Counted from the first letter of the stretch, positions 38,867 through 51,649 are shown. The stretch: 64,000 nt of DNA from Phalacrocorax aristotelis (GCF_949628215.1 NC_134278.1:37962115-38026114); one strand, 5' to 3'. The notes: generated by a model not told the origin, from the letters alone. Translations and numbers: made by a program.

Positions 38867-41800
38867 TTGAGTTAAAGCTGTAGGTGGTTAACAGGAAGAT
38901 TAAGGTCAAATAAGGAGACCCTTAATTGGCCTTGGTTCCATCAGATAAGACAGCCCACCAGGCAAATGTCAGTCAGATTTCAAGATTTAAAGACCTACTC
39001 TTCACTGGAGTTCAAGACTCTGTCAAGCAGAATGTTACATTTCTAGAATAACATGAGTTTGTCCAAATACTGACATTTAATCATTCTTTATTAATGTGCC
39101 AAGCTATTGAATTAAAAGCAGTGTTCCCATCATAAATTGAGTTCTCTTTCATTCCCACTGTGCCAGGCATATATAATACATATCACATGGTGAAGCTCGA
39201 AAGAGGAGTGTTTATTTAAGTTATATCTTCCCCACAGTTTGAGTTTGTTTGCAGTCTGCAGTTGAGCAATGGGATTAAGGTGCTGAGAATATGTTGGTGG
39301 GCTGTTCAAGAGCCACCTCAGAGGAGATGAATCAGAAGTACAGATAGATGAGGTTTTGTGAATCTTTTTCCTAAGCCTTCTACAACATATATTCTGGGTC
39401 CTCATTCTTTCATTAAAAGAAGGGAAAAAGTGCGTAGTTCAAATAACTAACTGAAAATCGCACAAGAAGCAAGAATCTGTATATTTCACTTACTTATACC
39501 TGCAAGTCAAATTAAAGCCTAGGCTTTCCCTGTTATCCTCTGTGAAAACTACACACTTCACGGCTGAATTTGCTTCAAATGGACACTATGGCACTGTTAA
39601 GCTTCATAGCTATTTCATGAGTTAATTTTGCCCTAAAACGTATCTGGGGAAAAAATGACATGGTATTAAATTACTGTCCTACATAGTGTATTCTGGTTGC
39701 CAGTCATCAAGATTTTGGAGAAGGAAATATACTATTATTATTTTCCTTTAACAGACGTCAGAGCCCAGGTTACTGGCTTTTATTCAGTTGCTTATTTTTT
39801 ACTCCCATCAAACACCTTGCCCAAGAATGTTTTGGATTACTACCAGCCTTGGGATGATAAGAGTTTAGGCTCTGCTGAGTGATTTTCTTTCTCTCTGTCT
39901 TGAAATCACTGGGCAAAGTAATACAGACAGACTCATCTACACGCCATGCATAAAAATGCAACATGCATTCCCTGAATAAGGATGCAGCTACCCCAGCTGA
40001 TGTTTGAACCTCTCTCACTTATGACCATAACCTCATCCAGAAGCAGTCTGAGGTTAGTATATACCAAGTCCTGTCCTGCAATACAAGTATAAAGCATCCA
40101 TCTTTTTGCCATGTCAGACTAAGCGGGAGCTACTGATGCAACTCATTGACTTTGAGAAGGTGGCACTGAAATTACACTGCTCTCTGAGATACTCTAAAGC
40201 CAGCAATAATTTCCAGGTCTTTGCCTGTTGCAATGAGTCATCCATCTACTCACTCCACCCACTTCAACAGTGCCTTTCCCTAGTATTTAGGAATCCCAGC
40301 AATCAAACACGTCAAAAAGTCACTCTCTCACTCTACCCATAATTTTAGGTAATGAAACAGGAGCCTGCTCATCTGTGCAATCCCTTCAGGCTAATAATTT
40401 TTCTACTTGTTAACAAATCCTGCCTTCTAGACGAACCAGTGAGTAGAGGCACTGAAGTGGCTATGCAGCTCTGAATTAAAAAGCTGGCTTGCATCTTCCC
40501 AGCTTGGAGCATGGGTACAGATAGCACATGATAGTCAGCACTGACACCGGAGAGAGGCCCATTCTTTGTGGATAAAACATTCTTTGTGTCACCACATGTA
40601 CTTTTTCTGCGGCATAATGAAGAGATCACTTCAAGCAGTTATAATACTGTCACATGTTAATGCTTCCTCTTCACAGAAGACAAAGCGCAGAGCCCAACTG
40701 CTGCACACTGCAACGAAGCCCAGATATTTATTTGTCAAGATAATAGCACTTTTATTATGGAATCACTTTATTCTGGAAACTGTATTTTCTTATATCAGAC
40801 TATGCAGGCAGTAGATGTTGCCGCTGTCTCTGACAGATGGTTGTTTCGGGGACGGGGTTTGATGGATCTGCAGATCCTACAGTTTTATTATTGCTCACTC
40901 TGGCTGACATGCCAGAAGGACTCTTTATTTAATGTCACTGTAATTCAAAAGAAAGTTTATCTGCAGACAGAATATTATTTTTTTAAATGTTAAACATTTT
41001 TAAAGGGGAATAAAATATTCACTAGGTAAATACAAGATCACTAGCACAAAAAGATCACATAGAAAGAGGAAATATGGGGGAAAATAAAAAATCAATACTG
41101 ACACATACATATAATATATTAAAAAAGATATAATGTTATTTACAAAGAAATATCTTCTTTCAGGATCAATTTGAATAATACATCATATTTGGACAGAGAG
41201 GTGGTCTTATTTTCACCCAAACTGTAGAACTGCACACAAGCAGACCTTCCAGAAGTAGATACTTGATTGCTTCTGTAAGCATTAATACTGTTTAAAATAT
41301 TTTTAAATACAGAAGCAAAACATTAATTTATTCTAAGTCAGGAACATTTATAGGATTTGTCTTCTACAAATCTGTCAAGACCTGTAATCGGTTAACAAAT
41401 ATTGTATTTGAAAACCTGGTATAAAAAAAAATCCCAAAACTTAGGCTCAAAGAATTTTTGTTATCAGTCTGGTTCTTCTAAAAAGACATAGCTAGCAATG
41501 CAGTTTCCACATGCTCTAGTCTTTGCTTTCCAGTGGAAAGGAATCTTTTTTATGATATCTGAAAAATGTCTTTCTGTGATCATTAAGTTTTGCTCTAATC
41601 TATGTAGGCAGTCGGAGTCCTCCAGGAAGACTGGATCCTGAGCCTGAACAAACTCTTAAGCATTCTCTTTTTAAAGATAAACATACACTCCATAAACTTT
41701 TCATTGTTCTAAACATCTGTTTAGACTCATGAACAGCTTTTCAGCCAAGTCCAGCAATAGGGAGGTTGACTTAGTACATGCATCAGTTCTTTACTTCTTG

Positions 41801-41887
41801 AAAACAACCAAACATTTTTTCTGTAGTCAGTATCATGTACCATAAAGAATAACAATAACTAATCTTGCATAGAAAAACTCACAATCC

Positions 41888-41900
41888 AAAAAAAAAAAAA
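41888..41900. repeat. Poly(A) run, A13
   Basis: Thirteen A, followed by CAACCCAAAAAC. A simple repeat. Confidence 0.75.
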
Positions 41901-41951
41901 CAACCCAAAAACAATAGCTTGTATACTCTTCTGGTTTCTCACAGAAAACAG

Positions 41952-42015
41952 AATATACATATACATATATTTACACACAAATGAGTCAAACCGCAATATA
42001 TATATACACACACAA
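41952..42015. repeat. AT/CA compound microsatellites
   Basis: Two short alternating tracts (41952-41979 and 41995-42015) of TATA/CATA and CACA units, separated by a short unique spacer. Confidence 0.7.
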
Positions 42016-42051
42016 GTGAGTCCAACCATGCAGGGCATGAAAGCAGGTGGA

Positions 42052-42120
42052 TCATCCCCTCCATTTCTTCTGAATGAGTTCCTTAACCAATGTGTTATAG
42101 TCTTTGTTGTTTTTCTGGCT
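42052..42120 (-). other. Candidate terminal coding exon (unidentified gene)
   Basis: On the minus strand a strong acceptor, CCTGATTTTTCTTTTCACAG, lies directly before position 42120. From there one frame is open for 22 codons, beginning SQKNNKDYNTLVKEL and ending KKWRG before a TGA at 42052-42054. Lys-rich, charged short tails like this are common protein ends, but I do not recognise it. In another phase the exon would instead give a short tail ending at TAA. A polypyrimidine-AG next to a short open frame is expected several times by chance in 64 kb. Confidence 0.22.
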
Positions 42121-44641
42121 CTGTGAAAAGAAAAATCAGGCAAAGCAGAACTGCAACAAAAAGACCTAAGAAAAGTATAATTCCAGAATATCTTTTAGGT
42201 GAGAATGGAGGTACTTATATTGAAGACCACTCAGCTATATCTGAGGCCATATGTCAGAAGTCTGTTTTTGCCACTGACCCAAAGGTGTTCACCACTAGAC
42301 TTTGGGCTCCTGGTTATCTATAGGCTACTTTTAAAGGCTCTGCAAATGGTGATCAAGAAACATAAGACTGCCAGTGCACACTCTTTGATTCCCTCTTCAG
42401 GAAGCGTGCAGCTTGAAAACAACCATGTTGTGTTACAGAGCAAGGTAGCTGCTCCTTTTTCTTTCTACATTTTGTAAAAAAGGTACATAAATGAGCCCTT
42501 TCTTCAAGAGTCTGACAAAATGTCTGGGATTGCTGATCTATGTAATCATCAATCATCTATCTTAAATCAATTCAGCCTGGGCATTGCCCCAAAATGTACA
42601 TGTGAGGAGTTTGATACATCTTGCTCAAAATTCCCCTTGGTATTTCTAGGAAACTAGTTTAAACAGCTTATCATAATGTTTTCTGTGGGTCCTAATTTGA
42701 AAGCTTCGATCTTTCTACAAAGTTCAAGAGCACTGTTCAGATCTGTACTCAGAGCCACCAAGTTCTCTGCTCCCTAGATTGTCCATGAATTAGATCATGA
42801 GTCCCAAGACTTAAGGTCTTGAGAAATCTAGTGGTCAGTGACTTTCACAGCACACTTGTCTTCCTTTTAAAGATGAGGCAAGGCGGAACAAGTAATACAG
42901 ATATGAACACAACAAAGCAAAATGAAACTTAAGGGAAACAAACTGCACATGTTCGACATTAAACAAGATAATGAAAGTGAAAACATTTTTTTGTTTGATT
43001 AATAATGACTTATTGAATAAGAGGGTTTACAAGGGCCTGATCAGATAACATGGTTAACAATGATTTTTATAACCATGGGATGGAAAATAATGGGACCGTA
43101 GGAAACACGCTTGATCTAACCTTCATAAAGCTGTCAAGCAGGTCCATCAGTTACAATATTTCCCTTCTGAGCTTGGAGAACTCAGTGTCTGATGGGGTTG
43201 CACATCATCTTTTCTTCAAAATTCGTAATGACTGAGCCCAGGGAAATGCTAAGTCTGTTCTAGAGGCAAAGAATTGAGAGCCATTTGAGGACCAAATGTA
43301 AGACTTGTCACCTTGCAGTCGCATGCTTCCAAGGAATGAATCAAAAGTGTAAATTTAGCCTAGGTAAAGATGTTACCATTTCTGTGCTGGATGCAAGAAA
43401 GAACCTCTGAGAGAACATGTACAATCTATTCAGTGCTGTGCCCCACCCTTGGATTAACATTTTAGCTTTCTGATTTTGGCAATCTCTCAGCCAGAAATTT
43501 TAGTCCTGAGAAACGTAAAATGAAAGTTTAATTGCTGGAACAAAATATATTTTCTAGCTGTGAGACCACAAAGCAAAGCAAGGCCAAGATACAGAACACT
43601 GGGTGCCAAACTAGTGTGTAGCTGAGTGCAGTTCCTTCATTAATATTTTTAAGCTCTGCTTTTCATTAGAGAACGGCTATGTCTGTCCCTCACACAAATA
43701 AATAAATGCCACCACTCAGGTGAAACCACTAGCAGCTCAAGGGCTGATCTTCCTAGTTTTTCCATAAACACTCTGGGACTGATGTAAAGTGCAGGATTTA
43801 ATGGACTTCTGTGTTCACTTGAATATTATTTCCAATACTTTTGTCTGGTATGTGAATTTTCCTCACTGTCTCATGCTGTAAGGCAAAGTTTATCAATCTG
43901 AAGCTCAATCATTCCAGGCGATCTGTAAGGAGTGGCCTTCCTTAACATTCTTTCAAATTAAAAAAAATTTTAGAAAGCAAATAAGCGCATGATGGCTCTT
44001 CAGGGGGTTTTGTTTGGGTGTTTTTGGTTGGGTTTTTTTTAGTTTGTTTTTTTTTTTTATACAGGACCACAGAGAACAAATAATAAAAGCTGATTAGCTC
44101 AGGGGCTAATACAATCAGATGCCAGCTACTCTGGAGGAGGCAGAACTGGGTTTTATTTAATGAAGACAAGTTTTGTTTTCCTTGTGTATGTGAAGCGTTA
44201 CACTTAGAATAAGCAGAAATTTCCTTGCTGAATATCTGTCACTGTACCACTTCCATTCAAATATAGGACTATCAAATAGTCACCTCTTCAGAAAGTTAAT
44301 CCTCCTTGAATCTTTAAATTCCACATGGAAAGAAGTCATATGACTGCGTGTTGACTACAGTATGTAGACAATTTTTCTACCTTACAATCTTTCCAAGATC
44401 TCTAGGGGAATAATTTAAAGAGTTCAACTTCATGTTCTCTGATACCACAACAATAGAAAATGTTTCTCTTTTTTATCTTGCTGAGTGTCTCAGAGTAGAG
44501 TTCACAATAGCATAACTGAAGCATCCATTTCATGCTCAAAACAGAGCCCAGTGAACCGTTTGTCACAAAACAGTTGTTTTCCTGAAATTAGTCATTCCCT
44601 ACAAAAATAAAAAATACTAAAATATTTCATACTCATAATCA

Positions 44642-44664
44642 AAAATTATTTTCAAAATAATTTT
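44642..44664. repeat. AT-rich inverted repeat, 11-bp arms
   Basis: AAAATTATTTT, one C, then AAAATAATTTT, which is the exact reverse complement. The composition makes chance likely. Confidence 0.7.
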
Positions 44665-45533
44665 CCTCTTCCTTCTGAAAATATTTGTTTTCTGAAATGT
44701 GACCTTTTTCCATTGGAAAAGGAGGTTACCTGGTACTGTATGAGCCACGTATCTGAAGGAATAAGCTTGTGCCCCTTTCAACATGAGTTCTCAACCATCA
44801 TAAATATAACTTTTGCTTTCTAAGCTTGCTATGGTTGCTTGACCTTTGCTAGATCTGTAAAAATTCTTGCCAGCGGATTTGTTTTTAGCGAATGCTCTAA
44901 AACAAATAAAGAGTGGCACAAACACTGCCAAAGCAAATATGTTTCAAAACACAAAGGGATATGCATATAATGTGTCCTGCAAACATTTATCTTTAATCAC
45001 CTGATACAGAATCTTTTCCCCTGCCTTGCACACGTGGCTGTAAATCATTCATGCATTCTGATACATGCTCTTGCTTGGTATCATGCCATTGCATACAGCG
45101 ACCACTGCCAGACCACTGTTATACTTCAGAAAGAATACTTTTTGTTCCCATATGCATCCTACAGTTCAAGCAGTGCGTGGTCTCCTACGGAGAGGTCGCC
45201 TCTCTCTACACCACAAGATGCAGCTGCAGATGGCAGAAGTATTTCAGCAGTTAGTTCCCAGGGCAGACCTGACAAGGGTTAGAGAAAAACATTTGCAGTG
45301 GGAAGCCTTCAACTGAGGCTGACTTTTTCACTGTAAAAGAGTTTTCAACTAAGAGTTGTCCTTTTCAGAGCACAACACAGGGCTCATCATTGTCTGGGCT
45401 ATATAGGCTCACCAAATATGTCCTGGAGGGTCTTCTGTGCATGAGGAAGTGTTGTGCACAGGTGGAGTGCCCACGCTTCAAATTCCCCTGAGCCAGCTCC
45501 GGACATCATTCATCACCTCTCCTTTTGACCACC

Positions 45534-45555
45534 TTTTTTTTTTTTTTTTTTTTTT
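45534..45555. repeat. Poly(T) run, T22
   Basis: An uninterrupted 22-T homopolymer. On the minus strand it is a long A run, but no LINE or processed-gene body is recognised upstream of it. Confidence 0.85.
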
Positions 45556-46099
45556 GCCAAAAAGTAGAGAAGAAATGAAATTTCCCAAACTGTGAAAATG
45601 TGTTTTTCATATTTCTGTTTCAGGGGAAAGAAGAAAAGAACACAGAAGCAGGTCTTTTTACTGTCTCTGATATGAAATCTAATGTGGGGGGTTTTATTGT
45701 GTAATAGCACCCAAAAAAATCTTAATTCATCTTACTTCCTTTTTTTTTCCCAAACTTTCAGAATTTCAGTGAGGGATTTCTAAACCCACGGGAATGTCTG
45801 TTTTTTTGTTTATGCTATGTATGACAGACAAGCTATGCAGCTGATGTTAATGTATAACTAATACTAACAGTTTGCAATTAAATTAATGTTATCATCACAA
45901 AACTGAAAGATCACCTGATACACTGCAGTTAGGAGATACAGCTATAATAGCATTATTACCAAACGGCCTTACATTTGCCAGTCGTAAAGTTCACTCCAAA
46001 ACCCACATTAACCATTTGCTTGAAATACAGCCAAGTGAAGTTATGTTTCATCCCTCTGAGTTCCAGAAAACTATCAGCTGTATCCTACAAACGGTTCTG

Positions 46100-46570
46100 C
46101 TGTGCCCCATACTGAAGGTCCATATATTCAGCATCCTTTCTCCAAGAGCTGCTGGCAGCAAATGTTTACAGAACAGAATAAGAACAGAGCACACATAAAA
46201 GGGTTCTTCCTATGTTGTAATCCCTGTTTCTATCTATCAGTGGGAGTGTATGACATGGAGCTTGCATCTAAATGGCTGCACGGAATAGCCACAAACAGTC
46301 TTAATCTTCATTAATCTATCCAGATCCTTTCCAGCTCCCTCTCTTCTTTTGGCCTCCAAAATGTCCCACAAGGATTCCTACAATTTAATATGCATCATAA
46401 AGATTTCCTTTTGTTTGCTTTAAACCTGCTGCAGGACAGTTTCACTGAGGCCTGCTAGTTCTTCTGCAGTGGAAAACGATGACTGATCACTCATTGCTCA
46501 GATTTTTCACATCATACATGATTTAACAGGCCTGCAACATACCGCTCCCCGGCTTTGCTTGTTGCAGTTT
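46100..46570 (-). mobile_element. Ancient CR1 LINE fragment, 3' end (minus strand)
   Basis: The plus-strand sequence follows the reverse complement of the 3' end of old amniote CR1 elements over about 450 bp in the correct order: AAGGTCCATATATTCAGCAT; CAAATGTTTACAGAACAGAA; CATGGAGCTTGCATC; AATAGCCACA; CATTAATCTATCCAGATCCT; GGCCTCCAAAATGTCCCACA; TTTCCTTTTGTTTGCTTTAA; ACCTGCTGC; CATGATTTAACAGGCCT. The left edge near 46100 is the CR1 3' end, and the element is 5'-truncated on the right. Divergence is high, so the insertion predates much of bird evolution. It is the same broad type as the copy at 12090-12370. Confidence 0.8.
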
Positions 46571-49500
46571 ACGAAAGTCTAATTTCATTTGTTTTTATAT
46601 GCTTGTTTTATACCCTTCTACACAACCAAATTGTTCTTACGTTCTAGCTGATTCCTACACTTTGTTTTTTATCAGGGATGTTGCAGAATTCAATCCAAGT
46701 GAGGTGAACAGAACAATTTCAGTGTCAGAACAACTCTTGCAAAATCTCTGACATTATCCGTTCCAGAACTATGTCAAAGTTTATTCCAGCACCTCACATC
46801 AGTTCACTGGAACTGAAAACCACACCCTTTACAACAAATCTGGGAGAGAAAGATTAGCTGTTGCATGGGATATCCTAAGAGGTCTGCATTATGCTAGCAG
46901 ACGGAGAGAATTTCCATGCCCAGGCTCTTTTCTTTCACTCCTGAAAAGTCCTAACTGCCCTGCAGCTAATTCTGTCTTCTGATTCACAAGTAGCATTGAG
47001 CCTGAGAGGAAGAGGAGTGCTCTGTATGGGACCTAGATCCTCAGAAATAGAATTATTAATAATAATGATAACTCTTATGGTTTGCGGTATAAAAAATAAG
47101 CACAGGCAAAGCAGAATAATCAGAAATACAGGCAGGGAATATGTCATAGATTTGCTTCTTAAAATGCATTTTCCACTGTGTGTCTGAATGGATGAAGGCT
47201 TGCACACCTGACTTGGCAAATTGGTTCAGCATTTTACATGGCAGAGCAAAGCAACACACGTTTTTCTCCTAAAAATTCAGCTAAATCACCCTCTCTTAAT
47301 CCCTGCCTGATGCTCCTAGGTACGTTAAGGGCAAGAATATACCAACCCTGTCAGCCCTTTCAGGATTCCAACATCTCACGCTTTACTCCCTGTTGTCAAA
47401 CTTGCCAATCTTTGCTGTCTTCAAGCTTTCTTCCAAAGCACCCCTCACCACACCCCCTCCATGCCACTTACTTTTCTTGCTAATCAGTCATGTGTTTCTT
47501 TATCTCCAGGACAAAAAATGTTGAAGTCAGCACATCAGGCCCATCACTTCCTGCTTGAGTAACGCAGTATTGGCAGGCCAATATCATTTTGGCTCATTAG
47601 GAGCTGGACTACACTGCAAAGTCACACCTAGAGTGTTAATCTCTTCTGCTTCTTCATTTATTTTGGGAATGTTGTTTTGTGCATTCCCCCCTCACTCTAA
47701 AGCTGTATTTAAGTAATTGCCCCCCCAGGAGTCCTACGACTGTATTAAAAAAAATTGAATGTCTTATATTATTTACTATTGGTACTTTCACTTTCAAGAT
47801 TAAATTAAATTTGTTGTATGGTTTTCTCATTGTTTATAGAAAATAGGTAAACATTACACTGAAAGAAGTATCTAAAGTTTTATATTTTATTTTAAAAAGA
47901 CAGAAAAATATTTATTACATCAATGAACCTAATTAGTGTTGTTGATATGAGCCGGGGGGGGCAGAATAATATCAATAAATTATCATGAAGAAGTTAAAAT
48001 TGTCTCAGGGTCAAACACACCTAAAATCATAGTCTATATCATATCCACTTTTTAAAAAACATATTTCACCTACTGCAGTCCTTTAATTTTTATATCTGCT
48101 GCCCTCCAGTTCCTGAGGGAAGGAAAAAAGAAAATCACCCTCCACAGTTAAACTTTAGTCACTAAAAGAATACACAACTTAAACAGAAGAGAACAATAAA
48201 AGCATTCCCTACCACTACTAGACTGCCATCCAAGAGAAAGAGATACAGCCAAGTACATGTTCTAGAGAACAGTTCATCTGGTCGTCTTTTCCCCTATGTA
48301 CCCCCCTGGTGAAAGCACTGTGATATAAGTTACTGTTTTGGTCTACTACAGAATAGCAAGACTTCAAGAAAGATTTCTGTAGCAAGAGAGCAGTGGCCTG
48401 CTGTGTCTTGAAGGTGCCGGTTGTTTCATTACAGGAGAGACGAGCACCAGACAGAAGTTTCTGATCTAAAGGACAACAAGTGCTGCAAAAGAAGTGAAAC
48501 AGCTACTGTAAGAAATGACATTTGAGAGGGTCAGTGAAATCTACTCAAATCCATGAGGATGGTAAGAAGAAGTTGAAGCTAAGTAGAATAAACAAGGGGT
48601 ACATGGAGGCGAACCAAACCCAGGCATGATGTTGTACGGCTGACTGCCCTACCGTCCCTGCTTTGCAGCACTGGAAGAAGAGTAGTGTCAGAGGTGGAAG
48701 CTCCAGGAAGCATGTGGGACATGACCACAGCATCAACAAGCATTTTAAAGGAAAGTAGACGTTGTTGTTTAGGTTTGGGTACGTGTTTTTATTTTTTCTC
48801 AAAGCGAAAGAAAGGGGGGAAAATTTTAGCAGAAGGTGTAGGGTAAAAAGAAAAGATGGATTGATTTATGGTGACTTGGCGTCGGTTCTTCTGAGTAACC
48901 TGGTGTCTACTCCTGATGGAGGAAAAGAAGCAGAACAGGTTACATAATTCCCCCATTTAATCTGAACAGTTAATTCACATGGACAGTTAATTATTCTCTC
49001 TAACAGGAGATGTAGTTGCTGTCAGCAGAATATGGTATGCAAAGTTATGGAAGCACCATGAGAGGACGCTCCATAGAAACTGAGAGAGACGAATAGGTAA
49101 GGATGTCCAAAAGAACAATAAAATGTGAGATTTGAAACAGTTTCATAAGATACTGTATCAAAAATGTAGAATAACCAGTCTTGCAAAAACTTCCTAAGGT
49201 CAGGGAAATGTCACATCGATCTTAACATGAGACTGTACTAGACGTTACTTAAGTTTCGAGGACAATATCTTCTGTCACAGATCTGCTAAGAAATGATCAT
49301 GTCTAAATAAGGCAGTCTTTTTATTAGCTCACTTAGTTTTTCACCCTGCTTACAAAACAGAATCATAAAAAAACACAGGAAGATCCAGGATGTTTTTCCC
49401 TCTTTATCCTTACCCATTTACCATAAATAATGAAGCTGTGGATTGTGACTACCCCGTTTCAGTATCAATAAACCAAGGAATTGGCAATGTTAGCATTCAA

Positions 49501-49639
49501 GTAGCAGGATGCACTGCATTTATATGCAAACATATGTGAGGAAGGACATTATCTCAGAGGGAGAAGTTTACAAATATAGTCTCCTTACCACAGCTGAAAG
49601 AGTTTGGACTGAGATGAGAGTGAAAACAGTGAAAAAACA
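46571..49639. other. Non-coding stretch, no gene identified
   Basis: Unique AT-rich sequence with a G8 run at 47954-47961 and a direct repeat of ACAGTTAATT at about 48967-48994. Open frames are short and without motifs. Nothing else is supported. Confidence 0.6.
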
Positions 49640-49870
49640 ACAGTCATAAGGAACTGTTATGCATCTCCAGGGCAGGATTAGAAGGCAGAACAGGAAGCAT
49701 TTATGCATGAAAAAAGGAGGCTTGTAAAAAAGCCCAGACATTGATCATGGGGATTTCAATTATGCTGACATTTACTGGAACACAAGTGATAAGTAAATGC
49801 ATGTTCTCAAAACATACAAGACTCCTGCCATATGGAGCTTTCTGCAAAGTCAACCAAATGGCAGCTTCCA
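49640..49870 (+). mobile_element. CR1-like LINE endonuclease fossil
   Basis: Around 49744-49782 the plus strand encodes HGDFNYADIYW. The GDFNYPDI-W core is the signature of the CR1 ORF2 endonuclease domain. The flanking sequence (CATCTCCAGGGCAGGATTAG before, CAAGTGATAAGT after) is broken by stops and shifts, so only a decayed remnant survives. It lies about 1.9 kb upstream of the plus-strand CR1 reverse-transcriptase remnant at 51650 and in the same orientation. It could be the 5' part of that element, separated by later insertions, or an independent copy. Confidence 0.5.
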
Positions 49871-50867
49871 AGCAAAGCTGAATTCTAGGCTCTGTCTGCA
49901 AGGTGGCATGAGAAGGTGTCCAAAGCCGGCTCCAGGCGAATTAATTCAGTGACTGGAAGCACCACACAGTCACACAACAGTCCAGCTGAGTTTATTATCC
50001 AGAGGCTTTAGTGACACCTACATTTCAGTAGGTTTTAGAGGTTTGCTTGCAATTGGTGCCCACAGTTGGGTGTATTTCACAGCACTGTAAATGGGAGGAA
50101 CAAGTAAAATGAGAAGCCACTTCAAAATATTTTCAGTTAACTAGCTATACAGGAATTTCAAAATCCTTCGGGTCAGTGAAAGAGGCTGATTAGTTGAAAA
50201 AATGTCACTGAAATTATATTATTCATTTATCCTTGCCAAATGAATCAGTGTCACTGAACATCCTCTACTTAAAGCAGACACAAAATGACTTCTAAGTAAA
50301 AAAAAAAACAAAAGAAGAAAAAAAAAATTAAGTGTTCCAGAGAGCACTGAAAGCATTGTTCAAAAGGAGTAATCATTAGCCTTGCTCCTGTAAGTACTTT
50401 CTACGTAGCTTGGTCCTCACAATTTCAAGAGATAATTCAGCAACTCTTTTACCAGCGATCTTTACTGCTCTATTTGGTGCATGATCTTCCCTTTAAGATC
50501 AGAGCATAGGTTGACAAATGGGGTGGGTCAAAACAAACATACAGCTAACTCTCCGTATTTTATTGCAGTGAGGTTAGTCACCCTTCTAAGCACTCTACCA
50601 AGCAGGGTCAGGCCAAAATCTTGGAACAGGGGCAAAAAACAAGAACACTGATTCTTTTCATTTTTCAGGTTTGTACCTACGTAATTAGGGGGAAGCAAAG
50701 AAACTTCTTTTTTACAGCTCCTTTCCATTTGCCCTTCTGTGTATTTTCCTTCACTATAGCAAGTGTTTGCGTAGGACTAACTTGTACCAACAATTATATT
50801 TAAATATTTAAAAATATTTATCAAGTGGAAAGTAAGCTCCACCTTGAAAAAACTTGATAGTAGCACT

Positions 50868-50881
50868 GGGTGGGGGGGGGG
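50868..50881. repeat. G-run (GGGTG10)
   Basis: Three G, a T, then ten G, ending at 50881. A short homopolymer that is prone to sequencing error. Confidence 0.75.
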
Positions 50882-51398
50882 AACAAAGGAAAAAATAATG
50901 AAGTGGTTTGTTTTTATGTAAGTCCCAAGGGCAGAAGCAGTGTTAACGGAAGAGGGTGACAAGGACAAGTGCTGCAGAGCAGGAAGATCAGCCAGGGCAG
51001 TGCATTTCTCTCATGCAATCTGGTTCCTGGGCAGAGAGAGGAAGGATAAGAGCGTAGGCAAGACCGTCACTCCTCCCCAACAACTCTGGTTACCTGGATG
51101 CTGAAAAAGGCAAGAGGTTAATTTTGTCACTTAGGAAAACTAGTAAAAGTTTACAGCTTTTTCAACAGTGCAAAGAGGGTCACTGAGAGGTTCAAGTAGG
51201 AAACACTAAGTATAGGTGGCACTGAGATCCTGTGCTAAAGGCAATAACATAAATAATTTAACTTCTGCCATGCATTTCATCTCATCTGAGAAACAACATC
51301 TGATTTTTCTAAACTTTGGAGACCACTCTTTGCCAAAAATATCATCTTTAAATATCTCTGCCTATAATTTATTTTGGAAAGATGGAATGGACAGACAA

Positions 51399-51460
51399 AT
51401 ACATATATACACACATATATATACACCAATATATATACACACATATATGTACATGCATAC
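51399..51460. repeat. AT/CA compound microsatellite
   Basis: About 60 bp of alternating TATATA and CACACA units. Frames of 71-86 codons across it are artefacts of the repeat. Confidence 0.8.
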
Positions 51461-51538
51461 CAAAACTTATGACTAACCATAATATAATTCAAACCTGAAG
51501 GAAATCAGATAAATAGAGATCAATGTGCTAAGAAAAGG

Positions 51539-51585
51539 CTATTGAGCAAAGTAGACTATTGATACAAGACTATTGAGCAAAGTAG
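51539..51585 (+). repeat. Direct repeat of CTATTGAGCAAAGTAG
   Basis: Two exact 16-bp copies (51539-51554 and 51570-51585), offset by 31 bp, with a partial third copy CTATTGATACAAGA between them. A small tandem duplication. Confidence 0.75.
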
Positions 51586-51649
51586 GCAAGAGGATAAATC
51601 ACTCCTTGAGCTCAAGTTTGTATGGGAAGAAGTGCTTACTTTACATTAC

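Larger units (their letters stand above)
22761..42051. other. Long non-coding stretch with a few exon candidates
   Basis: This is nineteen kilobases of unique AT-rich DNA with no full gene. Candidate minus-strand exons at 23339-23408 and 23709-23834 are listed separately. Simple repeats occur at 24460-24473, 30091-30104, 32550-32583, 34588-34602, 38641-38660 and 41888-41900. Two long inverted repeats lie at 34149-34168 and 38843-38866. A GC-richer island at about 27.06-27.66 kb holds a minus-strand open frame ending at a GTAAGG donor-like site (27426) but lacks a convincing acceptor. Nothing else can be supported. Confidence 0.55.
40924..42051 (-). other. Possible 3' UTR of the candidate terminal exon
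   Basis: If the candidate coding end at 42052 is real, the transcript would continue leftwards. Reverse-strand AATAAA hexamers (TTTATT on the plus strand) occur around 40924-40929 and nearby, about 1.1 kb downstream of the stop, which is a normal 3' UTR length. Such hexamers are frequent in AT-rich DNA, so this is weak inference only. Confidence 0.12.
42121..46099. other. Non-coding stretch with one possible LINE remnant
   Basis: Unique AT-rich sequence. It includes a T/G-rich simple tract (44005-44060), a 23-bp AT inverted repeat (44642-44664) and a T22 run (45534-45555). A 61-codon plus-strand frame at 43050-43235 contains GNTLDLTF and, further on, VSDGVAHHLFF. This resembles the LDL...SDHH end of LINE endonuclease domains but is not convincing. 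No gene was found. Confidence 0.5.
49871..51649. other. Stretch between LINE remnants, no gene identified
   Basis: This contains A-rich runs (50299-50328), a G3TG10 run (50868-50881), the AT/CA microsatellite at 51399-51460 and a 16-bp direct repeat (51539-51554 and 51570-51585). Part may be badly decayed CR1 middle sequence linking the endonuclease and reverse-transcriptase remnants, but I could not recognise it. Confidence 0.45.

Noticed and set aside
40840..40862. GTTTCGGGGACGGGG motif considered as a promoter GC element
   Set aside because: Isolated, with no CpG island, TATA or initiator context around it.
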